From the NCBI RefSeq assembly GCF_004798905.1, contig NZ_SDMO01000004.1:124001-188000 (forward strand): DNA of 64,000 bases. Direction: 5' to 3'. The notes below the pieces were generated by a model. The model searched no databases and had not been told where the DNA came from. It saw only the letters and a list, made by a program, of their open reading frames with translations. This stretch comes from Halomonas borealis (GTDB lineage: Bacteria > Pseudomonadota > Gammaproteobacteria > Pseudomonadales > Halomonadaceae). This document shows positions 17,988-29,648 of this stretch, in pieces (positions within the stretch are counted from its first letter, which is position 1; the number at the start of each line of letters is the position of its first letter). The position numbers and the translations under genes are program-made.

Positions 17988-19220
17988 ATGGTTGATACAA
18001 CAGTCATCTTGCTCGGTGTGGTCATGTTCACCATGATCATCATCGGTCTGACGGCGGTGATCCTGGCCGCCCGCAGCAAGCTCGTCAGCACCGGGGACGT
18101 GACCATCGAGGTCAATGGCGACCCCGATCACACCCTGACCACCCAGGCCGGCGGCAAGCTGCTGAACACCCTGGCCGCCAACGGCATCTTCCTGTCCTCC
18201 GCGTGTGGTGGCGGCGGCTCCTGCGCCCAGTGCCGGTGCCGTGTGGGTGAGGGCGGCGGCTCCATCCTGCCCACCGAGGAGTCTCACTTCACCCTGCGCG
18301 AGAAGAAGGAAGGCTGGCGCCTGTCCTGCCAGGTACCGGTGAAGCAGGACATGAAGATCGAGGTCCCGGAAGAGGTCTTCGGCGTCAAGAAGTGGGAATG
18401 CGAGGTCATCGAGAACCCCAACGTCGCGACCTTCATCAAGGAGCTCAACCTGCGTCTGCCCGAGGGCGAGGACGTGGCCTTCCGTGCCGGCGGCTACGTG
18501 CAGCTGGTGGCGCCGTCCTATGACATCAAGTTCTCCGACTTCGATATCGAGGAAGAGTACCGGGGCGACTGGGAGAAGTTCGGCCTGTTCAACGTCTCCC
18601 ACAAGAACGACGAGGAAATCATCCGGGCCTACTCGATGGCCAACTACCCGGAAGAGAAGGGCATCCTCAAGTTCAACATCCGTATCGCCACGCCGCCGCC
18701 CAACACCGGGCACCCGCCGGGCCTGATGTCTACCTACGCCTTCAGCCTGAAGGAGGGTGACAAGGTCGAGGTGATGGGGCCCTTCGGCGAATTCTTCGCC
18801 AAGGACAGCGATGCCGAGATGGTCTTCGTCGGTGGTGGTGCCGGCATGGCGCCGATGCGTAGTCATATCTTCGACCAGCTCAAGCGTCTCGACACCCAGC
18901 GCAAGATCTCCTTCTGGTACGGTGCGCGCTCCTGGCGCGAGACCTTCTACAACGAGGAGTATGACCAGCTGGCCGAGGAGCACGACAACTTCGAATGGCA
19001 TCTGGCGCTGTCGGACCCGCAGGCAGAGGACAACTGGGAGGGGCCGACCGGCTTCATCCATAACGTCCTCTACGAGAACTACCTCAAGGACCATCCGGCT
19101 CCCGAGGACTGCGAGTACTACATGTGCGGGCCACCGATGATGAATGCCTCCGTGATCAAGCTGCTGCTGGATCTCGGTGTCGAGCCCGAGAACATCATGC
19201 TCGATGACTTCGGCGGCTGA
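17988..19220 (+). CDS. nqrF: Na+-translocating NADH:quinone reductase subunit F (NADH entry)
   Basis: A 410-residue subunit with one N-terminal membrane anchor ([20 protein letters not shown]). A plant-type [2Fe-2S] ferredoxin domain follows, with ligands in [14 protein letters not shown] plus a later LSCQ cysteine. Next come the FAD-binding domain (RAYSMANYP) and the NADH-binding domain ([15 protein letters not shown]). It ends [12 protein letters not shown] and MLDDFGG, the usual NqrF terminus. It accepts the hydride from NADH and passes electrons to the other subunits. It is the last of the six structural genes; hairpins follow. Confidence 0.96.
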   Translation: MVDTTVILLGVVMFTMIIIGLTAVILAARSKLVSTGDVTIEVNGDPDHTLTTQAGGKLLNTLAANGIFLSSACGGGGSCAQCRCRVGEGGGSILPTEESHFTLREKKEGWRLSCQVPVKQDMKIEVPEEVFGVKKWECEVIENPNVATFIKELNLRLPEGEDVAFRAGGYVQLVAPSYDIKFSDFDIEEEYRGDWEKFGLFNVSHKNDEEIIRAYSMANYPEEKGILKFNIRIATPPPNTGHPPGLMSTYAFSLKEGDKVEVMGPFGEFFAKDSDAEMVFVGGGAGMAPMRSHIFDQLKRLDTQRKISFWYGARSWRETFYNEEYDQLAEEHDNFEWHLALSDPQAEDNWEGPTGFIHNVLYENYLKDHPAPEDCEYYMCGPPMMNASVIKLLLDLGVEPENIMLDDFGG

Positions 19221-19239
19221 TGGCTCGCCGGCGACCGTC

Positions 19240-19263
19240 AGGGCTGGCCTTCGGGCCAGCCCT
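19240..19263 (+). terminator. UUCG-capped hairpin after nqrF
   Basis: Perfect stem AGGGCTGGCC / GGCCAGCCCT (19240-19249, 19254-19263) closed by a TTCG tetraloop, 20 bp after nqrF. Only a few T follow, so it may attenuate or stabilise the transcript rather than terminate it. Confidence 0.45.
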
Positions 19264-19280
19264 GTTCGGTTCCGCCGCCC

Positions 19281-19307
19281 GATATGCCGCCTTGGGGGCG
19301 GCATATC
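19281..19307. other. Second intergenic hairpin between nqrF and nqrM
   Basis: Perfect 11-bp inverted repeat GATATGCCGCC / GGCGGCATATC (19281-19291, 19297-19307) with loop TTGGG. No T tract follows. Together with the preceding hairpin it occupies the place where apbE normally sits. Confidence 0.5.
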
Positions 19308-19399
19308 AGGCGACGGCCCTTTCGGGGCGAGCCCAGGGATCATCACGCCGTCGTTGTGGTCCCAATGGCAACACCCAGAGCGATATCGATGGAGATCCT

Positions 19400-19654
19400 A
19401 TGAGCACCTTTCTCGTGGTACTGGCCTTCATGCTGGTGGTCATGACCGCCATGGCCGTCGGCGTCATCCTTGGCCAGAAGCCGATCGCCGGCACCTGCGG
19501 CGGGCTCAACAAGCTCGGCCTCAAGGAAGGCTGCGAGGTCTGTGGCGGCAAGGACAAGGTCTGTGAAGAAGAGAGTCGCAAGCAGGGCGGTGCCCGCCGC
19601 CGCAGCGACGAGAGCCGTGGCGCGGACCTGGGGTACGACGCGGCACGCCGCTAA
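19400..19654 (+). CDS. nqrM: NqrM, maturation factor for Na+-NQR
   Basis: An 84-residue protein with one N-terminal transmembrane helix (FLVVLAFMLVVMTAMAVGVI). A cysteine-rich segment follows (GTCGGLNKLGL, then CEVCGGKDKVC). This is the DUF539/NqrM family, needed in Vibrio and other bacteria to assemble the NqrD/E iron centre. ATG 19400 follows GGAG at 19391-19394; the open frame further upstream (from 19220) has no family similarity. The charged C-terminal tail (KQGGARRRSDESRG) is ordinary for the family. Confidence 0.93.
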   Translation: MSTFLVVLAFMLVVMTAMAVGVILGQKPIAGTCGGLNKLGLKEGCEVCGGKDKVCEEESRKQGGARRRSDESRGADLGYDAARR

Positions 19655-19675
19655 AGTGCGAGCATGTGAGCAGCG

Positions 19676-19714
19676 AGAGGCGAGGGGCCGCACGGCAAGG
19701 GGCTCCTCGCCTCT
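19676..19714 (+). terminator. Hairpin after nqrM
   Basis: Arms AGAGGCGAGG (19676-19685) and CCTCGCCTCT (19705-19714) are perfectly complementary with a 19-base loop, 21 bp after the nqrM stop. No T run follows. Confidence 0.35.
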
Positions 19715-19779
19715 TGCGTTGTGGCCTGGAAAATCACTCGTCTTCGCCTTTTTCAGGATAACAGGAGATCGAAGGCTTC

Positions 19780-21171
19780 ATGGCAGTCCATAACTACGAT
19801 GTGGTGGTGATCGGCACCGGGCCGGCTGGCGAGAGCGCCGCCATCAATGCCGCCAAGCATGGCCAGCGCGTGGCGGTGATAGAGAAGCAGCCCGTGGTGG
19901 GGGGCAACTGCACCCATTGGGGCACGATCCCCTCCAAGGCGCTGCGCCACCAGGTCAAGCAGATCCTGTCCTTCAACACCAATCGTATGTTCCGTGACAT
20001 CGGCGAACCGCGCTGGTTCTCGTTTCCCCGGGTGATGGAACGCTCCCGCGTGACCATCGACCAGCAGGTCGAGATGCGGACCAATTTCTATGCGCGCAAC
20101 CGTATCGACCTGTTCGGCGGCGTGGCACGCTTCAAGGATGCACATACCCTGGTGGTGCGTGGCGAGGGTGAGCACAGCGAGGAGCTGGTGGCCAAGCGCA
20201 TCATCATCGCCACGGGCTCGCGGCCCTATCGGCCGGCGGATATCGACTTCCGGCATCCGCGCATCTACTGCTCCGACACCATCCTCGGCCTCAACCATAC
20301 GCCGCGCACCATGATCATCTTCGGGGCGGGGGTGATCGGTTGTGAATATGCCTCGATCTTCTCGGGGCTCGGCCTCAAGGTCGACCTGATCAACAGCCGC
20401 GATAGCCTGCTGTCCTTCCTCGACGACGAAATCAGCGATGCGCTGTCCTATCACCTGCGCAAGCACGGGGTGTTGATTCGCCATAACGAGGAGTATGAGC
20501 GGGTCGAGGGCGACGAGTCGGGCGTGACCGTGTACCTGAAGTCCGGCAAGCGGCTGCGCGCCGATGCCTTCCTGTGGGCCAATGGCCGTACCGGCAACAC
20601 CGATCAACTGGGGCTGGAGGAAGTCGGCCTAGAGGCCAACGGCCGCGGGCAACTTCAGGTCGATGACCATTACCGCACGGCGATCCCGCACATCTATGCG
20701 GCGGGCGACGTCATCGGCTGGCCGAGCCTCGCCAGCGCCGCCTATGATCAGGGCCTGAATGCCTGTGACGGGCTGCTCGACCGCGAGTATCGCTTCGTCA
20801 GCGAGGTGCCGACCGGCATCTATACCATCCCGGAGATCAGTTCCTTCGGCCGCAACGAGCGCGAGTTGACCGAGGCCAAGGTGCCCTATGAGGTGGCGCA
20901 GGCCTTCTTCAAGGACACCGCCCGGGCCCAGATCACCGGCGATACCGTGGGTATGCTGAAGATCCTGTTCGACCAGGACACCCTGGAGATCTACGGCATC
21001 CACTGCTTCGGTGACCAGGCCTCGGAGATCGTCCACATCGGCCAGGCCATCATGCAGCAGGCGGGTGCCGCTAACAGCCTCGAGTACTTCGTCAGCACGA
21101 CGTTCAACTATCCCACCATGGCCGAGGCCTACCGAGTCGCGGCGCAGAACGGGCTGAATCGAGTGTTCTGA
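19780..21171 (+). CDS. sthA: Soluble pyridine nucleotide transhydrogenase
   Basis: A 463-residue FAD enzyme that interconverts NADPH/NAD+ and NADP+/NADH in the cytosol. It has the N-terminal FAD motif [14 protein letters not shown] and a central NAD(P) motif ([15 protein letters not shown]). The flavin disulfide-reductase active-site region reads [15 protein letters not shown], where the second redox cysteine is replaced by Thr, as is typical for SthA and unlike lipoamide dehydrogenase. The C-terminal dimerisation domain includes [22 protein letters not shown] precedes the start. It also follows the nqr genes in Pseudomonas. Confidence 0.96.
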   Translation: MAVHNYDVVVIGTGPAGESAAINAAKHGQRVAVIEKQPVVGGNCTHWGTIPSKALRHQVKQILSFNTNRMFRDIGEPRWFSFPRVMERSRVTIDQQVEMRTNFYARNRIDLFGGVARFKDAHTLVVRGEGEHSEELVAKRIIIATGSRPYRPADIDFRHPRIYCSDTILGLNHTPRTMIIFGAGVIGCEYASIFSGLGLKVDLINSRDSLLSFLDDEISDALSYHLRKHGVLIRHNEEYERVEGDESGVTVYLKSGKRLRADAFLWANGRTGNTDQLGLEEVGLEANGRGQLQVDDHYRTAIPHIYAAGDVIGWPSLASAAYDQGLNACDGLLDREYRFVSEVPTGIYTIPEISSFGRNERELTEAKVPYEVAQAFFKDTARAQITGDTVGMLKILFDQDTLEIYGIHCFGDQASEIVHIGQAIMQQAGAANSLEYFVSTTFNYPTMAEAYRVAAQNGLNRVF

Positions 21172-21233
21172 TGCCTCGGGCCCGCCCCGATGCCCCGACG
21201 TGTCGGGGCATCGGGGCAACGCCGAGCACCCGG

Positions 21234-21662
21234 TCAGCGTGGTGCGTCGAGATCGCGCCCGTAGCAGGGGGAGGAGGCGGGCTCGCGGTCGCTGGCATCT
21301 TCCTCTTCCAGCGCCTTGAGCAGCGCCTCGCGCAGGAGCGGCAGGTAAGAATCCTCGAGGTCGCGAACCGCCGAGAGCAGCGTCAGGCGCCCGGACCGGG
21401 CGCGCCGCATCAACGGTGTCAGCGCCTCGGGGTGGTCGCGCAGTTCGCCCCGATAGCGAACCGCGAAGACGCTGGCACTGATCTCGCCTTCGTGGAGCTG
21501 GCGCCTGAGGGTGGGTGACGGCGAGGCATCGCGATACCAGTCGGTCAGTTCGAGCACTTCGCGGCGTTTGCCACGAGGCCACAGGCGGTCGACCAGCACC
21601 CGGGCACCATCGTCGGGCTCGATGGCCTGATAGACGCGTTTGAGGACGATCTCCAGGCTCAT
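21234..21662 (-). CDS. DUF488 family protein (YeaO-like)
   Basis: A 142-residue cytosolic protein with VDRLWPRGKRR, DWYRDASPSP and FAVRYRGELRDHPEAL, all characteristic of the short DUF488/YeaO family. The biochemical role is unknown. The start codon (21660-21662) overlaps the stop of the upstream PA2778-type gene in an ATGA arrangement, so translation is probably coupled. It is the last gene of a three-gene minus-strand group and converges on sthA. Confidence 0.85.
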   Translation of the reverse strand: MSLEIVLKRVYQAIEPDDGARVLVDRLWPRGKRREVLELTDWYRDASPSPTLRRQLHEGEISASVFAVRYRGELRDHPEALTPLMRRARSGRLTLLSAVRDLEDSYLPLLREALLKALEEEDASDREPASSPCYGRDLDAPR

Positions 21663-22630
21663 GGCGCGTTCTCCGTCTCCAGCGCCTGTTGCTCCTGACG
21701 GGCGCGTGACTGCCAGGGGCCGGGCAGCGCGGCGGCGCGCGACAGCGCCTCACGGGCGGTGTCGAGCCGCCCCTGTTCGCTGGCGATCAGTCCTAGGTTC
21801 AGCCACGCCGGGGCGAACTCGGAGTCCGCCGTCACGGCCTCTCGAAAGGCCGCCATGGCACCCTCGGCGTCGCCGCCGGCATGGCGCGCGTTCCCCAGGG
21901 CGAAGCGTACGGTGGCGGCGTGGGGATGGCGCTCGGCCAGGGCCTGCCAGGCGGGAAGCGCCGCCTGGCTGCCGTTCAGGGCCTCGAAATCGGCGATGGC
22001 GCGGGTCGCCGTGTCGAGGTTGTCGCCGGCCGGCAGTTCACCCGGCGGAAGGGCGACGAAGGCCCAGCGTTCACTGCGTGCCCAGGTGGCGTTGAAGCGC
22101 GCGAAATCGACGGAGCGCCGTGGCGTCATGCCGGTATGCAGCACGAGTTCCTCGGCCGGCAGGTCGTAGCCGATGGCGACGGCATAATGCCACTGGGGAA
22201 AGGCCGGCAGCGAGAGGTTCTGCATCACCACCACCGGGTGATCGGCGGCCAGCTCGTCGAGCAGCGCCGCGAACTCGCCCTCGATCCGGAAGGGGATCAG
22301 CCCGTGGCGACGCACCGTGGCCAGCATCTCGGGTTGCACGCTGCCCTGGCGGTCGGGCAGGAAGACCTGGGGAATCAGCGTGTCCACGCTCACCTCGCGT
22401 CCGCCGGCCGCGAGGGACATGGCCAGCGCCGCCGGGCCGCACTGATACTTGCGCTGGCCGTGGAAGGGTACGCTCTCATTGAAGGCTTGTGACGGCAGCG
22501 CCTGGCGAGTGGCGGGCGAGAGCTGCGGGGTCGTCGCGCAGCCCGTCAGCAACAGTAGGATCAACACCAGTACAAGAACGCCCGCAGGGCGGGCGTTCTT
22601 GTGTCCGGCTGATGAAAACAGACCGGTCAT
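21659..22630 (-). CDS. PA2778-family cysteine peptidase lipoprotein with TPR repeats
   Basis: A 323-residue lipoprotein. The signal peptide ends LILLLLTGC. A C39-like papain-fold domain follows: catalytic Cys in RKYQCGPAALAMSL and His in FPQWHYAVAIGYD. The C-terminal ~110 residues form TPR-like helices (ATVRFALGNARHAGGDAEGA, AWLNLGLIASEQGRLD). C39 peptidases cleave leader peptides during export; this membrane-anchored, ABC-independent form is of unknown substrate. ATG 22630 is chosen because it begins at the signal peptide; the frame runs open far upstream without similarity. A PA2779-type gene lies 14 bp upstream, the conserved partner seen in Pseudomonas. Confidence 0.85.
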   Translation of the reverse strand: MTGLFSSAGHKNARPAGVLVLVLILLLLTGCATTPQLSPATRQALPSQAFNESVPFHGQRKYQCGPAALAMSLAAGGREVSVDTLIPQVFLPDRQGSVQPEMLATVRRHGLIPFRIEGEFAALLDELAADHPVVVMQNLSLPAFPQWHYAVAIGYDLPAEELVLHTGMTPRRSVDFARFNATWARSERWAFVALPPGELPAGDNLDTATRAIADFEALNGSQAALPAWQALAERHPHAATVRFALGNARHAGGDAEGAMAAFREAVTADSEFAPAWLNLGLIASEQGRLDTAREALSRAAALPGPWQSRARQEQQALETENAP

Positions 22631-22644
22631 CGGGGGCTCCCGGC

Positions 22645-23040
22645 TTAGCGGGTGAAGGGATAGACGTCGGTGAGGCCCAGGATGTCGGTCACCAGCAGGA
22701 TGATGAAGACCGCGAACAGGGCGCCGACGACGCTGGCACCGGCGGGCATCTGATCGAGTCGATCGGCCATCTGGCTGGCTTCGGCGTCGGACAGCGCGGC
22801 CACGCGGTTTTCGACTTCGCTGGGAGAGACGCCTTGCAGCAACAGTTGCTGCTGCACGTCCTCGCGGGCCAGGACGCGGCGGATCTTGTCGCGATCCTGC
22901 TGGCTGGTCTGGGCATCGAGGACGCTGGTGGTGCCGACCAGGTCTTGTCCCGCGGCCGGTGCGGCGGCCATGGCCGGCAGGCTGCCGACGACCAGGGCGA
23001 GGATCAGGAGCGGGCTTAAGAGTCGGGTGAGTCGCTTCAT
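22645..23040 (-). CDS. PA2779-family small membrane protein
   Basis: A 131-residue exported protein. The signal peptide (LLILALVVGSLPAMAAAPAA) is followed by a helical region (QQDRDKIRRVLAREDVQQQL) and one C-terminal transmembrane segment (VVGALFAVFIILLVTDILGL). It ends DVYPFTR. ATG 23040 is chosen over an upstream ATG at 23157 because AAGGAA precedes it and the signal peptide starts there. It is the PA2779 partner of the peptidase encoded 14 bp downstream. The function is unknown; by pairing it could be substrate or cofactor of that peptidase (inference). Confidence 0.83.
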   Translation of the reverse strand: MKRLTRLLSPLLILALVVGSLPAMAAAPAAGQDLVGTTSVLDAQTSQQDRDKIRRVLAREDVQQQLLLQGVSPSEVENRVAALSDAEASQMADRLDQMPAGASVVGALFAVFIILLVTDILGLTDVYPFTR

Positions 23041-23232
23041 GGAGTGATTCCTTGTGTTTCGGGATGATCCGGCTCGGTGTCGCTCCACATGGGCATCCTT
23101 GCACCATGCCGATGGCGATGTGTCGACAGTATAGAGGATAAGTGACGGTCGTTTCACGCTGGAACGTTGATTTCCAAGCGTTTGCGTCCACCCTTCCGGC
23201 GGCGATGAAGGCCGCCGGGAAGCGGCCTCGAT

Positions 23233-24291
23233 TCAGCCGACGCGATACGAATCGGGCGACTCGGCGAGCAGGCCGCGCCCACCGGCAAGCGTCAGGGCCA
23301 GGTCGTGAAGCCCCTCCCACAGCGGAATCGCGCTCGCCCCCTTGATCGCCAGGTCGAGGCGTTGGGCGAACAGCAGCAGCTTGTGCAGGCGCTTCATGGG
23401 CAGGCGTTTCAGCGCCTGCTGGTAGGCGGGGCGGCGCTTGTCGAAGATCGGCGGCTTCTGGGCCTTGCAGGCATGCTCCAGGCTCTGGCCCTGGTCGAGG
23501 TGCTGATGCAGCGAGAGCAGCAGCCGCAGCTCGCGGGACAGCGCCCACAGCACGATGGGCGGTTCCACGCCTTCGCCACGCAGCCCGCTCATGATGCGCG
23601 AGACCCGCGCGCGCTCGCCCTTGAGACAGGCATCCATCAGCGTGAAGACGTCGAAGCGAGCGCTGTCCTCCACCCCGGCGGTGACCTGCTGGGGCGATAT
23701 GCGCGCGCCCGGCGGCGAGAGCAACGAGAGTTTCTGCAGTTCCTGGTCGGCGGCCAGCAGGTTGCCCTCGATGCGCTCGCCGAGCAGGCGCGCGGCATCG
23801 AGGTCGAGGTTCAGGCCGTGGTGCGAGGCGCGGTCGCGCAGCCAGAAGTGCAGGCGCGAGACGTCTACCGGCCACACCGGCACGAATAGCCCCGCCTTGT
23901 CGAGGGCCTTGAACCAGGCGCTCTTCTGCTCGCGGTAGTCGAGCTTGCCGGCGGCGATCAACAGCACGTTGTCGCTGTCGGCCATGCCCTCGGCGTACTC
24001 GCGTAGCGCCTTGGCGCCTTCCTGGCCGGGCTTGCCATTACCCAGGCGCAGCTCGATCAGCTTGCGCGAGGCGAACAGCGACAGGCTGGCGGAGGCCTCG
24101 GTGAGTCGCCCCCAGGCGAAGTTGGCCTCGACGTGAAGCACTTCGCGCTCCTCGATGCCCGCCTGGCGCGCCGCGCCGCGTACCGCATCGCAGGCCTCGC
24201 GGTGTTGCAGGGGTTCATCGCCGGCGACGATCACTACCTTCGGTAGCGACTTGGCCAGCGCGCCGTCGAGCTTGTCGGGAAAGACCTTCAC
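23233..24291 (-). CDS. holA: DNA polymerase III delta subunit
   Basis: A 352-residue clamp-loader subunit that opens the beta sliding clamp. It starts MKVFPDKLDGALAK and has the typical HolA order: N-terminal clamp-binding domain (VVIVAGDEPL), central AAA+-like region (FASRKLIELRLGNGKPG) and C-terminal collar domain (IYDKRRP-like IFDKRRPAYQQALKRLP). Length fits the family (E. coli 343). It lies 8 bp after lptE in the conserved leuS-lptE-holA unit. Confidence 0.94.
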   Translation of the reverse strand: MKVFPDKLDGALAKSLPKVVIVAGDEPLQHREACDAVRGAARQAGIEEREVLHVEANFAWGRLTEASASLSLFASRKLIELRLGNGKPGQEGAKALREYAEGMADSDNVLLIAAGKLDYREQKSAWFKALDKAGLFVPVWPVDVSRLHFWLRDRASHHGLNLDLDAARLLGERIEGNLLAADQELQKLSLLSPPGARISPQQVTAGVEDSARFDVFTLMDACLKGERARVSRIMSGLRGEGVEPPIVLWALSRELRLLLSLHQHLDQGQSLEHACKAQKPPIFDKRRPAYQQALKRLPMKRLHKLLLFAQRLDLAIKGASAIPLWEGLHDLALTLAGGRGLLAESPDSYRVG

Positions 24292-24299
24292 ATCGGACC

Positions 24300-24791
24300 T
24301 CAGGTCGGGGGCAGGGCGCGCAGCCGGTCCATCAGGCGGCGTACGGCCTCGCGGCGCAGCCGCTCGGTGGCCGCCTCGCGCAGCTCGTCGCCGACCAGCA
24401 GGTTATCGTCGCTGACCGAGAAGCGCTCGCTGACCTCCAGGATCTGCTGGTTGAGGCGGTAGGCGCCGTCGGCGCGGCGCTGCACCGAGAAGGGCACGCT
24501 CAGGGTCAGTTCACGTTCCTGGCTGCCGGACTCGAGCACACCGAGCCGCTGCTCCTCGACGCGTTCGGTGCCGAGGTTGAGCACGCTGGGCGCCGCCTCG
24601 CGGACCGCCACGCCCGCGGCCTCGAGCCGTCGGGCGGCCAACCGCGAGAACGCGTCGTCGGCGCCCGCGATGGCCAGGGACTCGAGGTCCAGCGCCTGCT
24701 GGTCGAAGCCGCGTAGCCGGAAGCCGCAGCCGCCGAGGGTGAGGCCGGCGACGCCGGCCAGGGTGAAGCGCAGGAAGTCACGCCGTTGCAT
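24300..24791 (-). CDS. lptE: LPS-assembly lipoprotein LptE
   Basis: A 163-residue outer-membrane lipoprotein that plugs and assembles LptD for LPS insertion. The signal sequence is MQRRDFLRFTLAGVAGLTLG with lipobox LGGC; the mature part begins GFRLRG, the usual LptE N terminus. The C-terminal region carries RREAVRRLMDRLRAL. The twin-arginine RRDFLRF stretch is Tat-like, unlike the common Sec-type LptE signal. ATG 24791 is chosen; the upstream open frame overlaps leuS. It sits between leuS (28-bp gap) and holA (8-bp gap). Confidence 0.93.
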   Translation of the reverse strand: MQRRDFLRFTLAGVAGLTLGGCGFRLRGFDQQALDLESLAIAGADDAFSRLAARRLEAAGVAVREAAPSVLNLGTERVEEQRLGVLESGSQERELTLSVPFSVQRRADGAYRLNQQILEVSERFSVSDDNLLVGDELREAATERLRREAVRRLMDRLRALPPT

Positions 24792-24819
24792 TGGGCTCTC
24801 TCCTTGGCCGCCGGTCGGC

Positions 24820-27531
<2,712 letters not shown>

Positions 27532-27640
27532 CTAAATGGAAGAACCTCAGGGGCGCAAGGATACCCCAGCACGACGGGCGCCGGCTACGGTGCCGGCGTC
27601 GTGGCGCCGAGACTGACAGGATGCGGACGGGAGAACACCG

Positions 27641-28162
27641 ATGAGCGACCAACAGCACCAGCCACATCAGGACCATCGCCTCAAGGACGCCTACGAACGC
27701 GTGCTGGAGCGGCTCAAGGAGGGCGCCGGCGAGCTGAACCGGGAGTCGCTGCAGCAGGAGCTCGACGAGGCGGTCGAGTTCGAGGCCGATGTCGAGGACT
27801 TCACCCGTGATGAGCTCTCGTTGTTGCGCGCCTGGGTCGATCGCGACCTCAAGGAGATGCGGCGTTACTTCAACGCGGGCGGGCATAGCGTGGCCCACTG
27901 GCTGGGCATCGACCTGTCGGTGCTGTCGCGCCGGGTGGTGGAGTCGCTGCTCTCGATCGCCGATCGCAGCCAGGTCGAGCGTTCACGCCTGGAAGACGAC
28001 CTGGAGGCCTCGCGGGCCGACTACACCGCCGGCGAGCTGGCCGTGCCCGGGCGCATGGCCTGCACGCACTGCGATGCCATCGTCGAGCTGCCCGGGGTGG
28101 TCCGCCTCGAGCCCTGCCACCAGTGTGGCCACCGCTACTTCGTGCGTGCCCCGCTGGATTGA
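27641..28162 (+). CDS. Zinc-ribbon protein of the DUF1451 (YbeL) family
   Basis: A 173-residue cytosolic protein, helical over residues 1-130, with a C-terminal zinc ribbon: CTHC, then CHQC 18 residues later (HCDAIVELPGVVRLEPCHQC). In E. coli ybeL also lies beside leuS-lptE-holA, which supports the assignment. The role is unknown. GGGAGAACACC precedes ATG 27641. It is divergent from leuS, with 238 bp between. Confidence 0.85.
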   Translation: MSDQQHQPHQDHRLKDAYERVLERLKEGAGELNRESLQQELDEAVEFEADVEDFTRDELSLLRAWVDRDLKEMRRYFNAGGHSVAHWLGIDLSVLSRRVVESLLSIADRSQVERSRLEDDLEASRADYTAGELAVPGRMACTHCDAIVELPGVVRLEPCHQCGHRYFVRAPLD

Positions 28163-28168
28163 TTCCGC

Positions 28169-28190
28169 GCCCCCCTGAGCCTCAGGGGGC
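28169..28190. terminator. Hairpin between convergent genes
   Basis: Inverted repeat CCCCCTGA / TCAGGGGG with a 3-base loop between the YbeL-like gene and the converging membrane-protein gene. No T tract is present on either strand. Confidence 0.4.
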
Positions 28191-28226
28191 GTCTCCCTAC
28201 GCGCATGGCCTGACGTCGTGGACGGC

Positions 28227-29564
28227 CTAGGCCGCGGCCAGCCAGGCGATCATCGCCACCACCAGGGCGGCCATGATCAGGGCGTAGCGCAGGTTCTCGC
28301 GCATCATCAGTGTGCCGCTGACGCCGTAGCGGCCCTGCAACGACAGGTTGATGCCCGACAACGGCCCGACGCTGGTGCCCACCGCCCAGGCGGCCAGCGC
28401 GGTGAAGGCGAACAGCGTCTGTTCCGATGCTGCCAGGTCGAGTACCGAGGCCAGCACCGAGACGCCGATGATCGGGTGAAGCCCGGCCACGGCACTGGCC
28501 ACGATGGCCAGGAAGCTGGCGATCGCCGCGCCGCTGCCGAAGGCCTCGAACAGCGTCCAGCCTCCTGGGGTGGCGGCCTCGGCCAGGGTCGAGAGCCCCT
28601 CCGTCAGCAGCCCCGCACACAGGAACAGCGAGATCTCGCCACGCATGGCCGGCAGCCGGGTGAGGGTATGCTGGCGCAGGCGGCCGGCGGTCCCGTGCAG
28701 GCCGCGGGGCAGGTGGGTCAAAAGCGCCACGCCAGGCATCAGGAAGGTGATGATGGCGACGATCGACAGCTCCGGTGTCAACCCGAAGTGAAAGACCATC
28801 ACCAGCGTGCCCATGAGCACCGGCAGCAGCAGGCTTCGCGGTGACATCGAGAAGCCTGCGGTGTCAGCGAGGTCGAAGCGGCGCGGCAGCTCGACCAGCG
28901 TCACCAGCCCGGCACACAGCGCCAACGGCAGGCCGTGGGCCAGCACGGTGGCGTAGTCCATCGCCGGCGCCAGGGTGATGACGATGCCCATGGAGGCGAA
29001 GAAGGGTGACCACAGCGCGGCGCTGGAAAGCCCCCGGTTGAGGGCCAGCAACTGGGGCGTGGTCAGCGGCGCGCGACGCGCCAGGCGGTCGCCGACCATG
29101 AACACCGTCGACAGGTTGAGGATGGTGCCGAGCAGATGCACGCCGAGCCAGGTGCCGACCAGGCCGCGCCGGCCGGTGACCGGGGCGCCGGGGCTGCGAG
29201 AACCGCCACGCCGGTTGCCGATCAGGCCGATGAAGCTGACCCCCACCAGCATCGCCACCACCTGAGTGTTGCCGTCCAGCAGGCTCGACCATTCCAGGCT
29301 GGCGCCGTAGCCCAGCGCCGCGATCAGCAGCAGGACGATGCCGAGGCCGGCCAGCAGTTCCGCCTGGCGTCGGTTGCGGCGGGGCAAGTCGGGCCACAGC
29401 AGGGCGGCGCCCAGCCACAGCGCGGGGCCAGTGAGCGCCTCGGCGGCGGGGTATCCGCCCAGGCCGATGATTCGCGAGAGCAGGCCAGCAAGGATCGCCA
29501 GCCCGGCAAGGGCATGACGGGAGCCGATCCGGGGCGTGGTCGCATCGGCGAGAGGGGCGGGCAT
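28227..29564 (-). CDS. Polytopic membrane protein, possible ion/anion permease
   Basis: A 445-residue protein with about 11-12 hydrophobic segments and no soluble domain. Two halves each contain a small-residue-rich, helix-breaking stretch (GLSSAALWSPFFASMGI and AWAVGTSVGPLSGINLSL), reminiscent of the inverted repeats of ion-transporter-superfamily carriers. I do not recognise the family with confidence. ATG 29564 is chosen over 29609 because CAGGAA lies 8 nt upstream. The gene starts 84 bp after the GATase1/AraC regulator on the same strand. It may therefore be the last gene of the catabolic operon and its transporter, or an independent gene. Confidence 0.7.
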   Translation of the reverse strand: MPAPLADATTPRIGSRHALAGLAILAGLLSRIIGLGGYPAAEALTGPALWLGAALLWPDLPRRNRRQAELLAGLGIVLLLIAALGYGASLEWSSLLDGNTQVVAMLVGVSFIGLIGNRRGGSRSPGAPVTGRRGLVGTWLGVHLLGTILNLSTVFMVGDRLARRAPLTTPQLLALNRGLSSAALWSPFFASMGIVITLAPAMDYATVLAHGLPLALCAGLVTLVELPRRFDLADTAGFSMSPRSLLLPVLMGTLVMVFHFGLTPELSIVAIITFLMPGVALLTHLPRGLHGTAGRLRQHTLTRLPAMRGEISLFLCAGLLTEGLSTLAEAATPGGWTLFEAFGSGAAIASFLAIVASAVAGLHPIIGVSVLASVLDLAASEQTLFAFTALAAWAVGTSVGPLSGINLSLQGRYGVSGTLMMRENLRYALIMAALVVAMIAWLAAA

Positions 29565-29648
29565 GGCATGGGTTCCTGGCTGGCGGCGGATGGAGGGCGA
29601 TGGAAACATAGCATCCTAAGCAAGATGCTCGGCCGCCTCAAGCTGCGC

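Noticed and set aside
17265..19346. 693-codon minus-strand frame opposite nqrE/nqrF
   Set aside because: Its His/Gly/Asp-rich sequence has no domain pattern, and the plus strand carries complete nqr genes.
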